Assembly: GCA_963735955.1 (NCBI GenBank)
Contig: CAVTND010000005.1
Coordinates: 1 to 61,939, forward strand
Length of the DNA: 61,939 nt
Direction: 5' to 3'
Source: CAVTND01 sp963735955
GTDB lineage: Bacteria > Pseudomonadota > Gammaproteobacteria > Burkholderiales > Burkholderiaceae_F
Position numbers and translations under genes: made by a program. Under the pieces are notes generated by a model. That model saw nothing but the letters and a program-made list of their open reading frames with translations, did no database searches and was not told the origin of the DNA. Positions 31,298-39,142 of the stretch are shown one piece after another (position 1 is the first letter of the stretch; each line of letters opens with the position of its first letter).

Positions 31298-31810
31298 TTG
31301 CTAGTAAGCGACCCGTCCTACAAAACGAAGGATGGATATTACCCCCACCTTCGCTACTACACGGCCGAGACGAGACGACGCGCCGAGCGCGACGCAGAGG
31401 CCCTGTGGCCTAACCTCTTGGCTGAAGACTATGTCGAGCCGACGACCGACTCTGATGACAAGGGGAGGCTCTGGTACCAGCTGAGCGAGAAGGGGCGCGA
31501 GTTATCGCGGCACAATTTCACGAAGCGAATCGGCCGTACCCAAACCTTGGATCTGCTTCACGGCTTGCTTGATCGTATTGAGCAGGTCAACGCTGCCGAT
31601 GCCGAGTACACGCATGTGGTTGATCAAGCATGGATTTACGTGAGCGTGCCTGTTCCGAACGAAGGCAGTCGCGGAGAGCTTCGCCGAAGTCCAGAGATGG
31701 AGGCTAGGGCTTCCTGGCGGGATGCTCGTTGCGTATCAAAGCTGATACCAGGGACCACGCCCGTCACTTTGGAAATTCAAAACAATCGGATTGCGCTCTA
31801 TCTCCGCTGA
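31298..31810 (+). pseudogene. degenerate nucleotidyltransferase-like protein
   Basis: 170 residues. The first part (SDPSYKTKDGYYPHLRYYTAE, then LWYQLSEKGREL) looks like a winged-helix domain; the second (TLDLLHGLLDRIEQVNA...WIYVSVPVPNEGSRGELR) looks like the start of a minimal nucleotidyltransferase domain. The catalytic GS...(G)DLD signature is ruined: VS for GS and ELR for DLD, and what follows no longer resembles the fold. Together with the frame break upstream I read it as a decaying gene. Family assignment is tentative. Confidence 0.4.
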
Positions 31811-31980
31811 GGCCTCGCCATTCTGAGACCAAGGGCTAGCGCTTCTTCCAGGCTGGCCGTGTAGAGCGCGGTGTCTTCGAGACCGCTGAAGTGGTTCATT
31901 CGATGCACGCCGCCCTTCTTGCTCAACACGATGCCAGCCGCGCGAAGCTGTTCCTGAACCGATCTGTACGTAATCCCCAC
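31798..31980 (-). CDS. conserved small rhizobial protein (60 aa)
   Basis: Starts at GTG 31,980 with GGAGA 5-6 bp upstream (31,986-31,990). It encodes YRSVQEQLRAAGIVLSKKGG followed by VHRMNHFSGLEDTALYTASL and EEALALGLRMAR, a basic, mixed alpha/beta small protein of a type I associate with Mesorhizobium genomes. It overlaps the end of the convergent nucleotidyltransferase-like gene by 13 bp. Function unknown. Confidence 0.5.
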   Translation of the reverse strand: MGITYRSVQEQLRAAGIVLSKKGGVHRMNHFSGLEDTALYTASLEEALALGLRMARPQRR

Positions 31981-32060
31981 ATTAGTCTCCCCGCCCCCAA
32001 GAAAGCCCGCCTCGGCTTCGGCCGAGACGGGCGATGTCGTTTGACGCTGCTTGGTGAGGG

Positions 32061-32192
32061 TTACCCAAGCCGATCTAGAACTGCGGTCGCTAAGAGATTG
32101 TTCCTCTTGACGGACAACTTGTCCGTCACATTGCCACGAGCCTTGTTCTCGACCAACGTCGGCATCAAAGGGGAAATAAAGTTCAAGCGCAT
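32061..32192 (-). pseudogene. truncated DUF982 gene, 5' part
   Basis: From ATG 32,192 the first ~28 residues (MRLNFISPLMPTLVENKARG, NVTDKLSVK) match the start of the DUF982 gene at 33,896-34,300. After that the sequence diverges to a TAA at 32,061-32,063. It is the left end of the duplicated module described separately. Confidence 0.5.
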
Positions 32193-32635
32193 GAACGTAC
32201 CCGCAAACCCGCAAGTCAATTAGCACGCTCTAATTAGTTTGCATATAGCAGGTCCGGGCGTACCACCGGGGTATCGCCCACCCGGTGGCCACGCCTCCGC
32301 CATTGTCCCTAGGGACGGAGAGACGAAGGCCAAATGACCCTGTATGCTTCTCCTGTTTAACAATTGGAGGAGACCATGGGTCAGGATAGTCATCCGAATA
32401 TTGACGCGGTTTCGGGAGAAGCGGCATGGGCGCTGGTGCAGATACTTGCGATGCGCCTGGTCAAAGAGAAGATCGTTTCGAAGAGGGCGCTTCTGGAAGA
32501 CCTAACGATGGCTATGCGGGACCATCAGCAGGACAGAGGTTGAACCCGGCACAAAGGATGGCAGTGCTACTCCGAGTGCCAAACCCGACTTCATGGGGCC
32601 GATAGATCGGGCGTGCACTAACTCGCCGGCCCTTC
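32104..32635 (+). repeat. direct repeat copy 1 (DUF982 5' end + small ORF module)
   Basis: About 530 bp with a diverged second copy at 34,213-34,749 in the same orientation. Shared landmarks in order: TCTTGACGGACAACTTGTCC, GCACGCTCTAATTAGT, the palindromic ACCCGGTGGCC region, TGTATGCTTCTCCTGTT, the small ORF, and GATAGATCGGGCGTGCACT. It covers a divergent promoter region between a leftward DUF982 start and a rightward 55-aa ORF. Confidence 0.85.
32376..32543 (+). CDS. small conserved ORF (55 aa)
   Basis: ATG 32,376 preceded by GGAGGAG 5 bp upstream; ends TGA 32,541-32,543. The product begins MGQDSHPNIDAVSGEAAWAL and continues with an amphipathic helical stretch LAMRLVKEKIVSKRALLEDL. No membrane segment or known motif. 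The strong ribosome site and the existence of a diverged second copy with mostly preserved N-terminal codons argue that it is real. Function unknown. Confidence 0.55.
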   Translation: MGQDSHPNIDAVSGEAAWALVQILAMRLVKEKIVSKRALLEDLTMAMRDHQQDRG

Positions 32636-32750
32636 TGATCGGGCGCTGCTTGATTTTCACTATCGCGCCGTCGCCACTATTAACGGCGCGGACGCTCATG
32701 TCTCTATTACTAGTGCGGTGGACCGGGCATCAGGGAGGCGTGGCAGATCT

Positions 32751-33089
32751 ATGGTCTCGAACAGCCTAATCGCCAACGCCGGCTCCGTGGCCGCGTTTCT
32801 GTCGCTGATGGGGAATGAGAAGCGCCTGCTAATCATGAGCTATCTGATCGAGGGTGAAATGTCGGTCGGCGCCATGGCTGAGAAAGTCTCGCTCAGCCAT
32901 TCCGCCCTGTCACAGCATCTGACCAAGCTGCGAGCGCTCAATCTTGTCGAGACCCGCCGCGACGGACAGACGATTTATTATTCCTGCAAATCGGAGACCG
33001 TGCGCGAACTCCTGCGTATGCTGGATGGCATTTTGGGTAAAGGCGACTTGTTGCAGATGGCCCGTCGCCTGCGTCACGCTGCGAATTGA
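32751..33089 (+). CDS. ArsR-family regulator, NolR-like
   Basis: 112 aa from ATG 32,751 (AGGGAGG 12 bp upstream). Winged helix-turn-helix with AAFLSLMGNEKRLLIMSYLI, EMSVGAMAEKVSLSHSALSQ, HLTKLRALNLVETRRDGQTI and YYS. The pattern closely follows NolR of rhizobia (a repressor of nodulation and conjugation genes); no metal-binding cysteine pair is seen. I call it NolR-like rather than NolR because the N- and C-termini differ. Confidence 0.8.
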   Translation: MVSNSLIANAGSVAAFLSLMGNEKRLLIMSYLIEGEMSVGAMAEKVSLSHSALSQHLTKLRALNLVETRRDGQTIYYSCKSETVRELLRMLDGILGKGDLLQMARRLRHAAN

Positions 33090-33183
33090 CCGGCTCCGAT
33101 CGCTCCCAGGTTGGCGAGCCATGGTCTCATAGCAATGACCGTTTGGTTCGGCGTTTAGTGCAAAAACCTCGTTCCGCGTGCGC

Positions 33184-33444
33184 TCATGAGCTCGCACGCC
33201 CGCATCGGGACCTTGTGGATTGTCCCCTGACCTTTGCCCGAAAAGACCTGACTTCATCGAGCAGCTTGTCTTCTTCGGTGTGAAAATTGTAAAAAATCGC
33301 CATAACCGTCAGCGCTATGATTCCGGCGAGTAGGCTCGATTTGTCGATCTGTTCGTCAGCACAAACCTGCTCGAAAACTCGTTTGCACAGAGCGAGATCG
33401 GCAGCGTTAAGCGTGGTGCGTTTGATACGTTTCCGGGACGGCAT
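33184..33444 (-). CDS. hypothetical protein (86 aa) with one membrane segment
   Basis: From ATG 33,444: basic start MPSRKRIKRTTLNAADLALC, then VFEQVCADEQIDKSSLLAGI and a hydrophobic stretch IIALTVMAIFYNF, then a charged C-terminus HTEEDKLLDEVRSFRAKVRG. Looks like a small membrane or membrane-associated rhizobial protein. No known domain. Confidence 0.5.
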   Translation of the reverse strand: MPSRKRIKRTTLNAADLALCKRVFEQVCADEQIDKSSLLAGIIALTVMAIFYNFHTEEDKLLDEVRSFRAKVRGQSTRSRCGRASS

Positions 33445-33895
33445 ACCTATCAGTCCACATATTGTCAGCCGCTGAAGACGCAAGAGAAACCATAGGGATG
33501 CCGAAGCTCTGCAGCTCCCCGCTTGCCTTGCCGGCGTGCGCCGCCAACCTGCTCCGAAGAGGTCAGGTTTTGGCCAGGAAAAAGCCCACACCGGAACGGG
33601 CCGATCAAAGGATTTCCCACCCCGATCTTCAACAGACACCTGCCAGTAGGTGCCTTCCACTTAGATTAACCATTAGAGATAGCTAATGTTCCAACTCGCC
33701 GCCGCATATCGTTGCGCCCTGGCTTTTCGGTGCGGACTTCGTGATTGAGGCGAAAGACGGGAAACCTCGTTCGGCCACGCCGCCGTCATACTGTGTCGCT
33801 GTTCAACCTATCTCAGCATTTACCCGCCGCGCTTCCGCAATCAACGCCGCAATCTCCTTGCGCTGCTCAAGCATGACTGGATTGAAATCGAAAAA

Positions 33896-34300
33896 CTAAC
33901 AGCCGATGCCCGCTAGAGCAATGCGACAGCCCGGTTTCGTCAGCTTCCGTCCAGGAGCAGCCGGGGGATGCTTCTCCACCAGAATGCCGGCCTCCCTAGC
34001 CGCATGCGCAAACGCCTTGCGAGCCACCCGCGCATCGAGGGAACCTGCGATGGCCAGAACGCAGGCATGGTGCGCATGTCGATACATTGCGCCGTCTCTC
34101 TTCGGCCATCGCGATAGTAATTCCAGTGCTTGAAGCGCGGACCCCACTGCTACTGACTGACCGGTTTCACCGATAGCGGCTAACACGGGCAGATCGAAAT
34201 CGGCTCGGTGCTTCTTGACGGACAACTTGTCCGCCACATTGCCACGAGCCTTGTTCTCGACCAACCTCGGCATCAAGGGGGAAATAAAGTTCAAGCGCAT
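33896..34300 (-). CDS. DUF982 domain protein
   Basis: From ATG 34,300 (an upstream in-frame ATG lies at 34,327). The DUF982 core is clear: LLSRWPKRDGAMYRHAHHAC and VARKAFAHAAREAGILVEKH, a small alpha/beta domain found almost only in Rhizobiales, function unknown. The 5' end lies in the ~530-bp repeat, so its promoter region is duplicated at 32,104. Confidence 0.75.
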   Translation of the reverse strand: MRLNFISPLMPRLVENKARGNVADKLSVKKHRADFDLPVLAAIGETGQSVAVGSALQALELLSRWPKRDGAMYRHAHHACVLAIAGSLDARVARKAFAHAAREAGILVEKHPPAAPGRKLTKPGCRIALAGIGC

Positions 34301-34749
34301 GAACGTACCCGCAAACCCACGAGTCAATTAGCACGCTCTAATTAGTCTGCATAGTTAGTTAGCGGATCCGGGAGTACCACCGGAGTACCACCCACCCGGT
34401 GGCCGACGCCGCCGCCATTGTCCCTAAGGGCGAGAAGACGAAAGCCGAATAACCCTGTATGCTTCTCCTGTTCAACAATCGGAGGAGACCATGGGTCAAA
34501 ATAGCCGTCCGAATATTGACGCGGTTTCGGGAGAAGCGGCATGGGCGCTGGTGCAGATACTTGCCATCCGCCTGGTTAAAGAGAATATCATTTCAAAGAC
34601 GGGCGCTTATGGAAGATCTAACGATGGCTGTGCGAGGCCATCAGCAGGACAAGCGTTTGAACCCCGGCGCAAAGGATGGCAGCGCTGCTTCTGGCCGAGT
34701 GCCAAACCCGGCTTCATGGGGCCGATAGATCGGGCGTGCACTGACCCCC
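34213..34749 (+). repeat. direct repeat copy 2 (DUF982 5' end + small ORF module)
   Basis: Second copy of the module at 32,104-32,635, same orientation, with scattered substitutions and small indels. Here the DUF982 side is attached to a full gene, while the small ORF side carries frameshifts. Confidence 0.85.
34491..34728 (+). pseudogene. second copy of the 55-aa small ORF, frameshifted
   Basis: ATG 34,491 with GGAGGAG upstream. The first ~38 residues match copy 1 (MGQNSRPNIDAVSGEAAWAL...) but one extra base near 34,600 shifts the frame; the matching tail MEDLTMAVRGHQQDK is in the next frame and, because of another indel, runs past the copy 1 stop to 34,728. Either decayed or affected by sequence error. 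Confidence 0.5.
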
Positions 34750-34756
34750 CAGCCCT

Positions 34757-34789
34757 ACAAAAAATGGCGGGCCAATCTTACCCGCCATT
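34757..34789 (-). terminator. intrinsic terminator (minus strand)
   Basis: Perfect 9-bp stem AATGGCGGG / CCCGCCATT (34,763-34,771 and 34,781-34,789). Read on the minus strand the stem is followed by a run of six T. It lies just beyond the stop of the minus-strand fragment ending at 34,819. Confidence 0.65.
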
Positions 34790-34818
34790 CCCTTGCCAGA
34801 CTATGGTAGCGCGCCTAG

Positions 34819-34975
34819 TTAGTTAGCGCCGCCCAGTTGCTTGGTCATCTTGCAGAAATCATCGTGCGTCTTGGCAATGGCTTCGTCGCCGCATTCCGGA
34901 CCGCAGCTTCGTCAACCTCCGATTGCAGGGCTGGTTGGACTTGCTGAAGGCAGGCTGAAAAAACGTCCTGCCCAC
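34819..34975 (-). pseudogene. small secreted-type protein, C-terminal fragment
   Basis: The minus strand encodes CGPECGDEAIAKTHDDFCKM then TKQLGGAN and a TAA at 34,819-34,821. One frame over, immediately upstream, is LQQVQPALQSEVDEAA. The two parts fit one small helical, Cys-containing protein split by an indel near 34,905; no start codon is found. The terminator at 34,757-34,789 fits a once-functional gene. Confidence 0.35.
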
Positions 34976-35018
34976 CGCGACGATTTCAAGTTTGCGTCGT
35001 CCGGTACAGCGCGACAGG

Positions 35019-35576
35019 TTATCCGACACCGTCGTCCCAGCGGACATAGCACTTCAGCCACTCGTGCTTGAGGAATACGGCCCGCTGCTCCGCCGTTTCT
35101 AATACAAATGCGAGGCGCAGCGGTTTTCCAGCCCGATCGACGCTCAGCTTGTGGAGCACAACGTCAAGGACGTTCGCCTCAAATGGATTGTAGAAATAGA
35201 GTACCGATGCCGCAGAGTAATCGAAATCTTCCGCTGCCCCTAAGTGGACCTCCACGGGCGACTGCTTGCCTCGCATATGGCTTACGTTGCGCCTCGCGAT
35301 GCTGACGAGTTCCGAAGAATATTCGATCCCGATCACCTGTCGCACCCTATGCTGGGCCGCAAGGCAGAGCACTCGCCCCTTGCCGGCACCAACGTCGACA
35401 AAGGTATCGGTTGGTTGCAGATCAAGGCGCCGCAACACCTCGCGCGTGTCAGAATAGCTGATGGTCGCATAGTGGACTGCATCCGGCCTCGGCGCCGGCG
35501 CAAAACCGCGTGTCGATATCCCGAGCAGCCATTCTTGCGAGAGATTTTTCAGCCTTGTTCGCAGGTTTCGGACCAT
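35019..35576 (-). CDS. class I SAM-dependent methyltransferase
   Basis: About 185 aa from ATG 35,576 (MVRNLRTRLKNLSQ); an in-frame upstream start at 35,657 is less likely. Motif I is TFVDVGAGKGRVLCLAAQH, followed by VIGIEYSSELVSIARRN and an acidic ASVLYFYNPFEANVLDVV. It resembles rhizobial small methyltransferases acting on unknown, perhaps lipid or small-molecule, targets. No operon partner. Confidence 0.75.
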   Translation of the reverse strand: MVRNLRTRLKNLSQEWLLGISTRGFAPAPRPDAVHYATISYSDTREVLRRLDLQPTDTFVDVGAGKGRVLCLAAQHRVRQVIGIEYSSELVSIARRNVSHMRGKQSPVEVHLGAAEDFDYSAASVLYFYNPFEANVLDVVLHKLSVDRAGKPLRLAFVLETAEQRAVFLKHEWLKCYVRWDDGVG

Positions 35577-35786
35577 CGTGGAGGCCAGTTCAGCAGCGGC
35601 TGTCGGAAGGCATCTCGATGAACTGGCGCACACCAGTGGTGCAGCCGGTGACGGCAAGAACTGCCGCCAAGACCATTGTTTTCAATGGCACCCCCCGAGG
35701 TTTTCCTGACCAAAGGTGGCAGACACCCCGTTTCCGCTCAAGTCCACATTTTGGATGATGCCGCAGCGTAAGGCTCCCTGGCGGCG

Positions 35787-36050
35787 TCACATGGAATCGA
35801 GCGTCTGCCGGCAGAGTCGCGCCATTGCCTGGACGGCCATCATGGCAGCCATTGTGCGTTTCGTTCTGGAACCGTTGCGATAGTTGCCGTTCCGCTTGCC
35901 TTCAGGTGCACCGCCACGGGCCCCATGCATCCGACAGACCTTACTACCCCGAACTGCCGGCGCCCGGCACTGCACGCCGCTGCGCCTGCTCTTGGCGCGG
36001 CATCTCGGCGACGCGTGGGCGCTTTGCATGGGGTTGGTGGGAGTTTTCAT
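35787..36050 (-). CDS. HGARGG-motif small basic protein
   Basis: 87 aa from ATG 36,050. It reads MKTPTNPMQSAHASPRCRAK, then GVQCRAPAVRGSKVCRMHGA, RGGAPEGKRNGNYRNG. The Cys-x3-Cys...Cys-x3-His pattern with HGARGGAPxGxxNG is a recurrent Rhizobiales family with possible zinc binding; it is sometimes compared to phage small-terminase N-termini. Function unknown. The gene follows a partner gene upstream, which it nearly overlaps. Confidence 0.6.
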   Translation of the reverse strand: MKTPTNPMQSAHASPRCRAKSRRSGVQCRAPAVRGSKVCRMHGARGGAPEGKRNGNYRNGSRTKRTMAAMMAVQAMARLCRQTLDSM

Positions 36051-36052
36051 GC

Positions 36053-36301
36053 CTACCCCTCCCCCCATGAGCAACGTTGCCGACGATGGCCTGTCCGCCC
36101 TTTCTCGACCGTTACGCGCTCGACAATGACGCGCTGCTCGCCCTTGCTGCGATAGCGCTTCAAAGCCTGACTTGGGCTGCGAAGGTGCGGGCAAGACGGT
36201 TCAGGCTGCGCTGAGTAACCTTCGTAGACCTCGCGTGTCTTTGCACCTCCGACGCACGCGGCTGCATTCATCGTGGCGATCTGGATAGCGGCCATTTGCA
36301 C
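36053..36301 (-). pseudogene. rhizobial 'KGEQRV' family protein, frameshifted at the 3' end
   Basis: The N-terminal part reads AAACVGGAKTREVYEGYSAQ and then SQALKRYRSKGEQRVIVERV, TVEKG. The expected continuation GGQAIVGNVAHGG is present in the next frame (one extra base near 36,095). The intact family occurs directly upstream of the HGARGG-type protein in rhizobial genomes as I recall them. Function unknown. Confidence 0.45.
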
Positions 36302-36422
36302 CCCTAGAGTTGCCTCAATGCCGCCACTTTGTTCATCCCGTCAACGAAACAGAACGGCAATATCCGCACCCATTGCTGCCGTTCAGGGCAACGAAGCTGA
36401 AGGTCGGCTTCGGGTCGAGGCT

Positions 36423-38000
36423 GTGTGGAAACGCGTTGATTTGATAGAGTGATTCCCGATCAGCGAGGGAGTCGGGATGAAGCGATTTGTCGAGGGCGAG
36501 GATCGCCGGCAAGCGACACTGCTTCCCGAGTGCCTGGACGATTACGTGACGCAGGACAATCCTGTCCGGGTCATCGAAGTCTTCATCGACGAACTCGATC
36601 TCGGCGCCGTGGGCTTTGCCGGGGTCGTGCCGGAAGCGACCGGGCGGCCTGCCTATCATCCCGCGACGCTGCTGAAGATCTATCTCTACGGCTATCTCAA
36701 CCGCATCCAGTCGAGCCGGCGGCTCGAGCGGGAGACGCAGCGCAATGTCGAACTGATGTGGCTGACCGGCCGGTTGATGCCGGACTTCAAGACGATCGCC
36801 GACTTCCGCCGCGACAATGGGCCGGCGATCCGCGCGGCCTGCGCCCAGTTCGTCGTGCTGTGTCGCCAGTTCAGTCTGTTCACCCGGGCTGTCGTGGCCA
36901 TCGACGGGAGCAAGTTCAAAGCCGTCAACACCCGCGACAAGAACTTCACGGTGACCAAGGTCGCCAAGCGCATCGAGCAGGTCGAGGCCAGCATCGCGCG
37001 CTATCTGGTGGCGCTCGACCGTGCGGACCGGCAGGACGATGATGTCGCCGAGGCCAAGACGGTGCGCCTCAAGGAGAAGATCGAGGGCCTGCGGCGGCAG
37101 ATGCAGTCCCTCAGGGAGATGGGCAAGCAGGTCGAGGCCGCGCCTGACAAACAGGTCTCCCTGACCGATCCCGACGCCCGGTCGATGGCGACCAGCGGCA
37201 AGGGCACCGGCATCGTCGGCTACAATGTCCAGATGGCCGTCGATGCCGAGCACCATCTGATCGTGGCGCACGAGGTCACCAATATTGGCAGCGACCGGGC
37301 GCAACTGACCTCGATGGGGCAAAAGGCGCTGGACGCTACGGGGTGCGAAGAGATCACGGTGCTGGCCGACCGCGGCTATTACAGTGGCGACGAGGTGCTG
37401 GCCTGCGAGGGCACTGGCATTCTGCCCTGCATTCCCAAGACACAGACATCCGGCAACGCAAAGCGCGGCCTCTTCACCGTGGCCGACTTCATCTACGACG
37501 CCGGGAATGACCGCTACACCTGTCCGGCCGGCAAGCACCTGACCAGAGGAAAGGTGCGTTCGGACCGCCAGGACAATATCGATCACTATCGCAATCTCAC
37601 GGCCTGTTCGGCCTGCGCGCTCAAACCCAGATGCACGCCCGACAAGCACAAGCGCCTGAAGCGCTGGGAACACGAAGGCGTCCTCGACAAGATGCAGGAC
37701 AGGCTCGATCGCATGCCGGACGCCATGACCATCCGCCGGCAGACCGTCGAGCACCCGTTCGGAACGCTCAAGGCGTGGATGGGCAGTACCCATTTCCTGA
37801 CCAGGACCCTCGAAAAGGTCAAAACCGAGATGAGCTTGCAGGTGCTCGCCTACAACATGAAGCGCATGATCAACATCTTCGGCGTCAAACCGCTGATCAA
37901 GGCCATCATCGCCTGACCACGTCCGTCCACCGGTGCGCGCCAATCGCTGCACCCGTGATCAATGCCCATCATCGGCTGTCACGCAATCGCGTTTCCACAC
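36423..38000 (+). mobile_element. IS1182-family insertion sequence
   Basis: Terminal inverted repeats of at least 13 bp, GTGTGGAAACGCG at 36,423-36,435 and its complement at 37,988-38,000, bracket a single transposase gene. Length is about 1.58 kb. I could not identify a clear target duplication. Confidence 0.85.
36477..37916 (+). CDS. IS1182-family transposase
   Basis: 479 aa, intact. N-terminal DUF772-type region (YHPATLLKIYLYGYLNRIQS), then DDE catalytic domain: first Asp in VVAIDGSKFKAVN, second in VLADRGYYSGDE, Glu in QTVEHPFGTLKAWMG. A coiled segment lies at residues ~165-225. A cysteine cluster (CSACALKPRC) is in the insertion typical of the family. All catalytic residues are present, so it may be active. 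Confidence 0.9.
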   Translation: MKRFVEGEDRRQATLLPECLDDYVTQDNPVRVIEVFIDELDLGAVGFAGVVPEATGRPAYHPATLLKIYLYGYLNRIQSSRRLERETQRNVELMWLTGRLMPDFKTIADFRRDNGPAIRAACAQFVVLCRQFSLFTRAVVAIDGSKFKAVNTRDKNFTVTKVAKRIEQVEASIARYLVALDRADRQDDDVAEAKTVRLKEKIEGLRRQMQSLREMGKQVEAAPDKQVSLTDPDARSMATSGKGTGIVGYNVQMAVDAEHHLIVAHEVTNIGSDRAQLTSMGQKALDATGCEEITVLADRGYYSGDEVLACEGTGILPCIPKTQTSGNAKRGLFTVADFIYDAGNDRYTCPAGKHLTRGKVRSDRQDNIDHYRNLTACSACALKPRCTPDKHKRLKRWEHEGVLDKMQDRLDRMPDAMTIRRQTVEHPFGTLKAWMGSTHFLTRTLEKVKTEMSLQVLAYNMKRMINIFGVKPLIKAIIA

Positions 38001-38543
38001 GACCTCGGTCATGACCGGCCCCTTAGCACAAGGCATCGAATGACCGCAGTGGGCCGAGAGCGGACCGTCACCTTTTGTCTCCGTAATAAAGATAGCTGAC
38101 GTTCAATTTCCTGGGACCGAGGTCGCGAACTGGACCCAAGCATGACATTCCCGATCACAGGAAAAACGGCCGCTTTCGGTTCGGGACCGACCTAGGATGC
38201 GTTTCATCAATCCAGAAAAATCCGGGGTTCGCTTAAGACACTGATCGTTCTTAGGGCAGGAAACCAGCCAGACCGGCGAGCAGATACGCACCAACCACCA
38301 GGCCGGCCACAATCCCAAAGATCGCTATGAAGGGGATCCAGTTTGGCACAATTCCTTCCAGTCAATATGACTTGCGGTATGCACACGCCAAACCCATACG
38401 CATTGAGTTTTGCCCTTGAGATAGGACGATGCCGCGTCGGAAGCTACTGTCCGCACGTCCAATGGCCCTAGGGCCAATATCGCCGATCCGAAATTCGAAG
38501 GATGATAGCTGCTGCCCCTACGTCAGGTGGAGGGAAATCAGCC
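38001..38543. other. gap with one small ORF
   Basis: Apart from the 32-aa ORF at 38,251-38,349 on the minus strand I see no gene. It includes the right flank of the IS and the leader of the gene at 38,544, which has AGGGA 9 bp before the ATG. Confidence 0.3.
38251..38349 (-). CDS. 32-aa single-span membrane protein
   Basis: GTG 38,349 preceded by GGAAGGAA with good spacing; stop TAA 38,251-38,253. The product starts MPNWIPFIAIFGIVAGLVVG and ends YLLAGLAGFLP, almost entirely one glycine-rich hydrophobic helix. Too short for most gene finders. Could be a small regulatory membrane protein; no antitoxin RNA was identified. Confidence 0.45.
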   Translation of the reverse strand: MPNWIPFIAIFGIVAGLVVGAYLLAGLAGFLP

Positions 38544-39032
38544 ATGAAGATCGCTGTCTTACCGAAGCTACTCCGCTTATCAAGCCAATTTCTTGCCTTG
38601 GCTGTGCTGGTGCTGATGACTGTACCGCTGGCGGATCAGGACGTGACTGCACCGTTGGCAGACCAGGACGTCTCCCCGCCCGTTGAAGACATAGCCGCCT
38701 TGCTTCTGATCGTCGGTTGTTCGGACGATCTTTCCCAATGCCGTGAACTGCCCGCCCCTGTTTCCATCTTCGAAACGAAGGAGGGTTGCGATCAGCAACT
38801 TCCGGACTCGCTCGGAGCCTTCACCGGGCAATTCGAGCAGCTCTACGCACAATGCCTGTCAGTTGACCCGGCCATGGAAGATGAGGATGCCGAGCTCGTC
38901 TGGGAGGTTCACCCCGACGGAACTCTAATCGCCTCGGTCGAGGCAGCACCACCGCAGAGGGTTGAACCAACCAACACGGTTGGTTGCTCTTGTTCGCCCT
39001 TAGAATGGGCTATCGATCCGGCACGGCGTTAA
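38544..39032 (+). CDS. secreted conserved hypothetical protein
   Basis: 162 aa from ATG 38,544. Signal sequence LLRLSSQFLALAVLVLMTVP, then a short tandem repeat of LADQDV, then VGCSDDLSQCRELP and EGCDQQLPDSLGAFTGQFEQ with paired cysteines, suggesting a periplasmic disulfide-bonded protein. C-terminus has another Cys-x-Cys. No known domain; the core looks like a rhizobial family. Confidence 0.55.
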   Translation: MKIAVLPKLLRLSSQFLALAVLVLMTVPLADQDVTAPLADQDVSPPVEDIAALLLIVGCSDDLSQCRELPAPVSIFETKEGCDQQLPDSLGAFTGQFEQLYAQCLSVDPAMEDEDAELVWEVHPDGTLIASVEAAPPQRVEPTNTVGCSCSPLEWAIDPARR

Positions 39033-39142
39033 AGCGCGGGCAAACTCTAACGCACCAGAGCCACCATAAATTCATGGCCGTCGCCAGATGTGCGCTTTGA
39101 TGCAGATTGCGGACTCGAATTGGACGCGCGAGGCATCACCAA

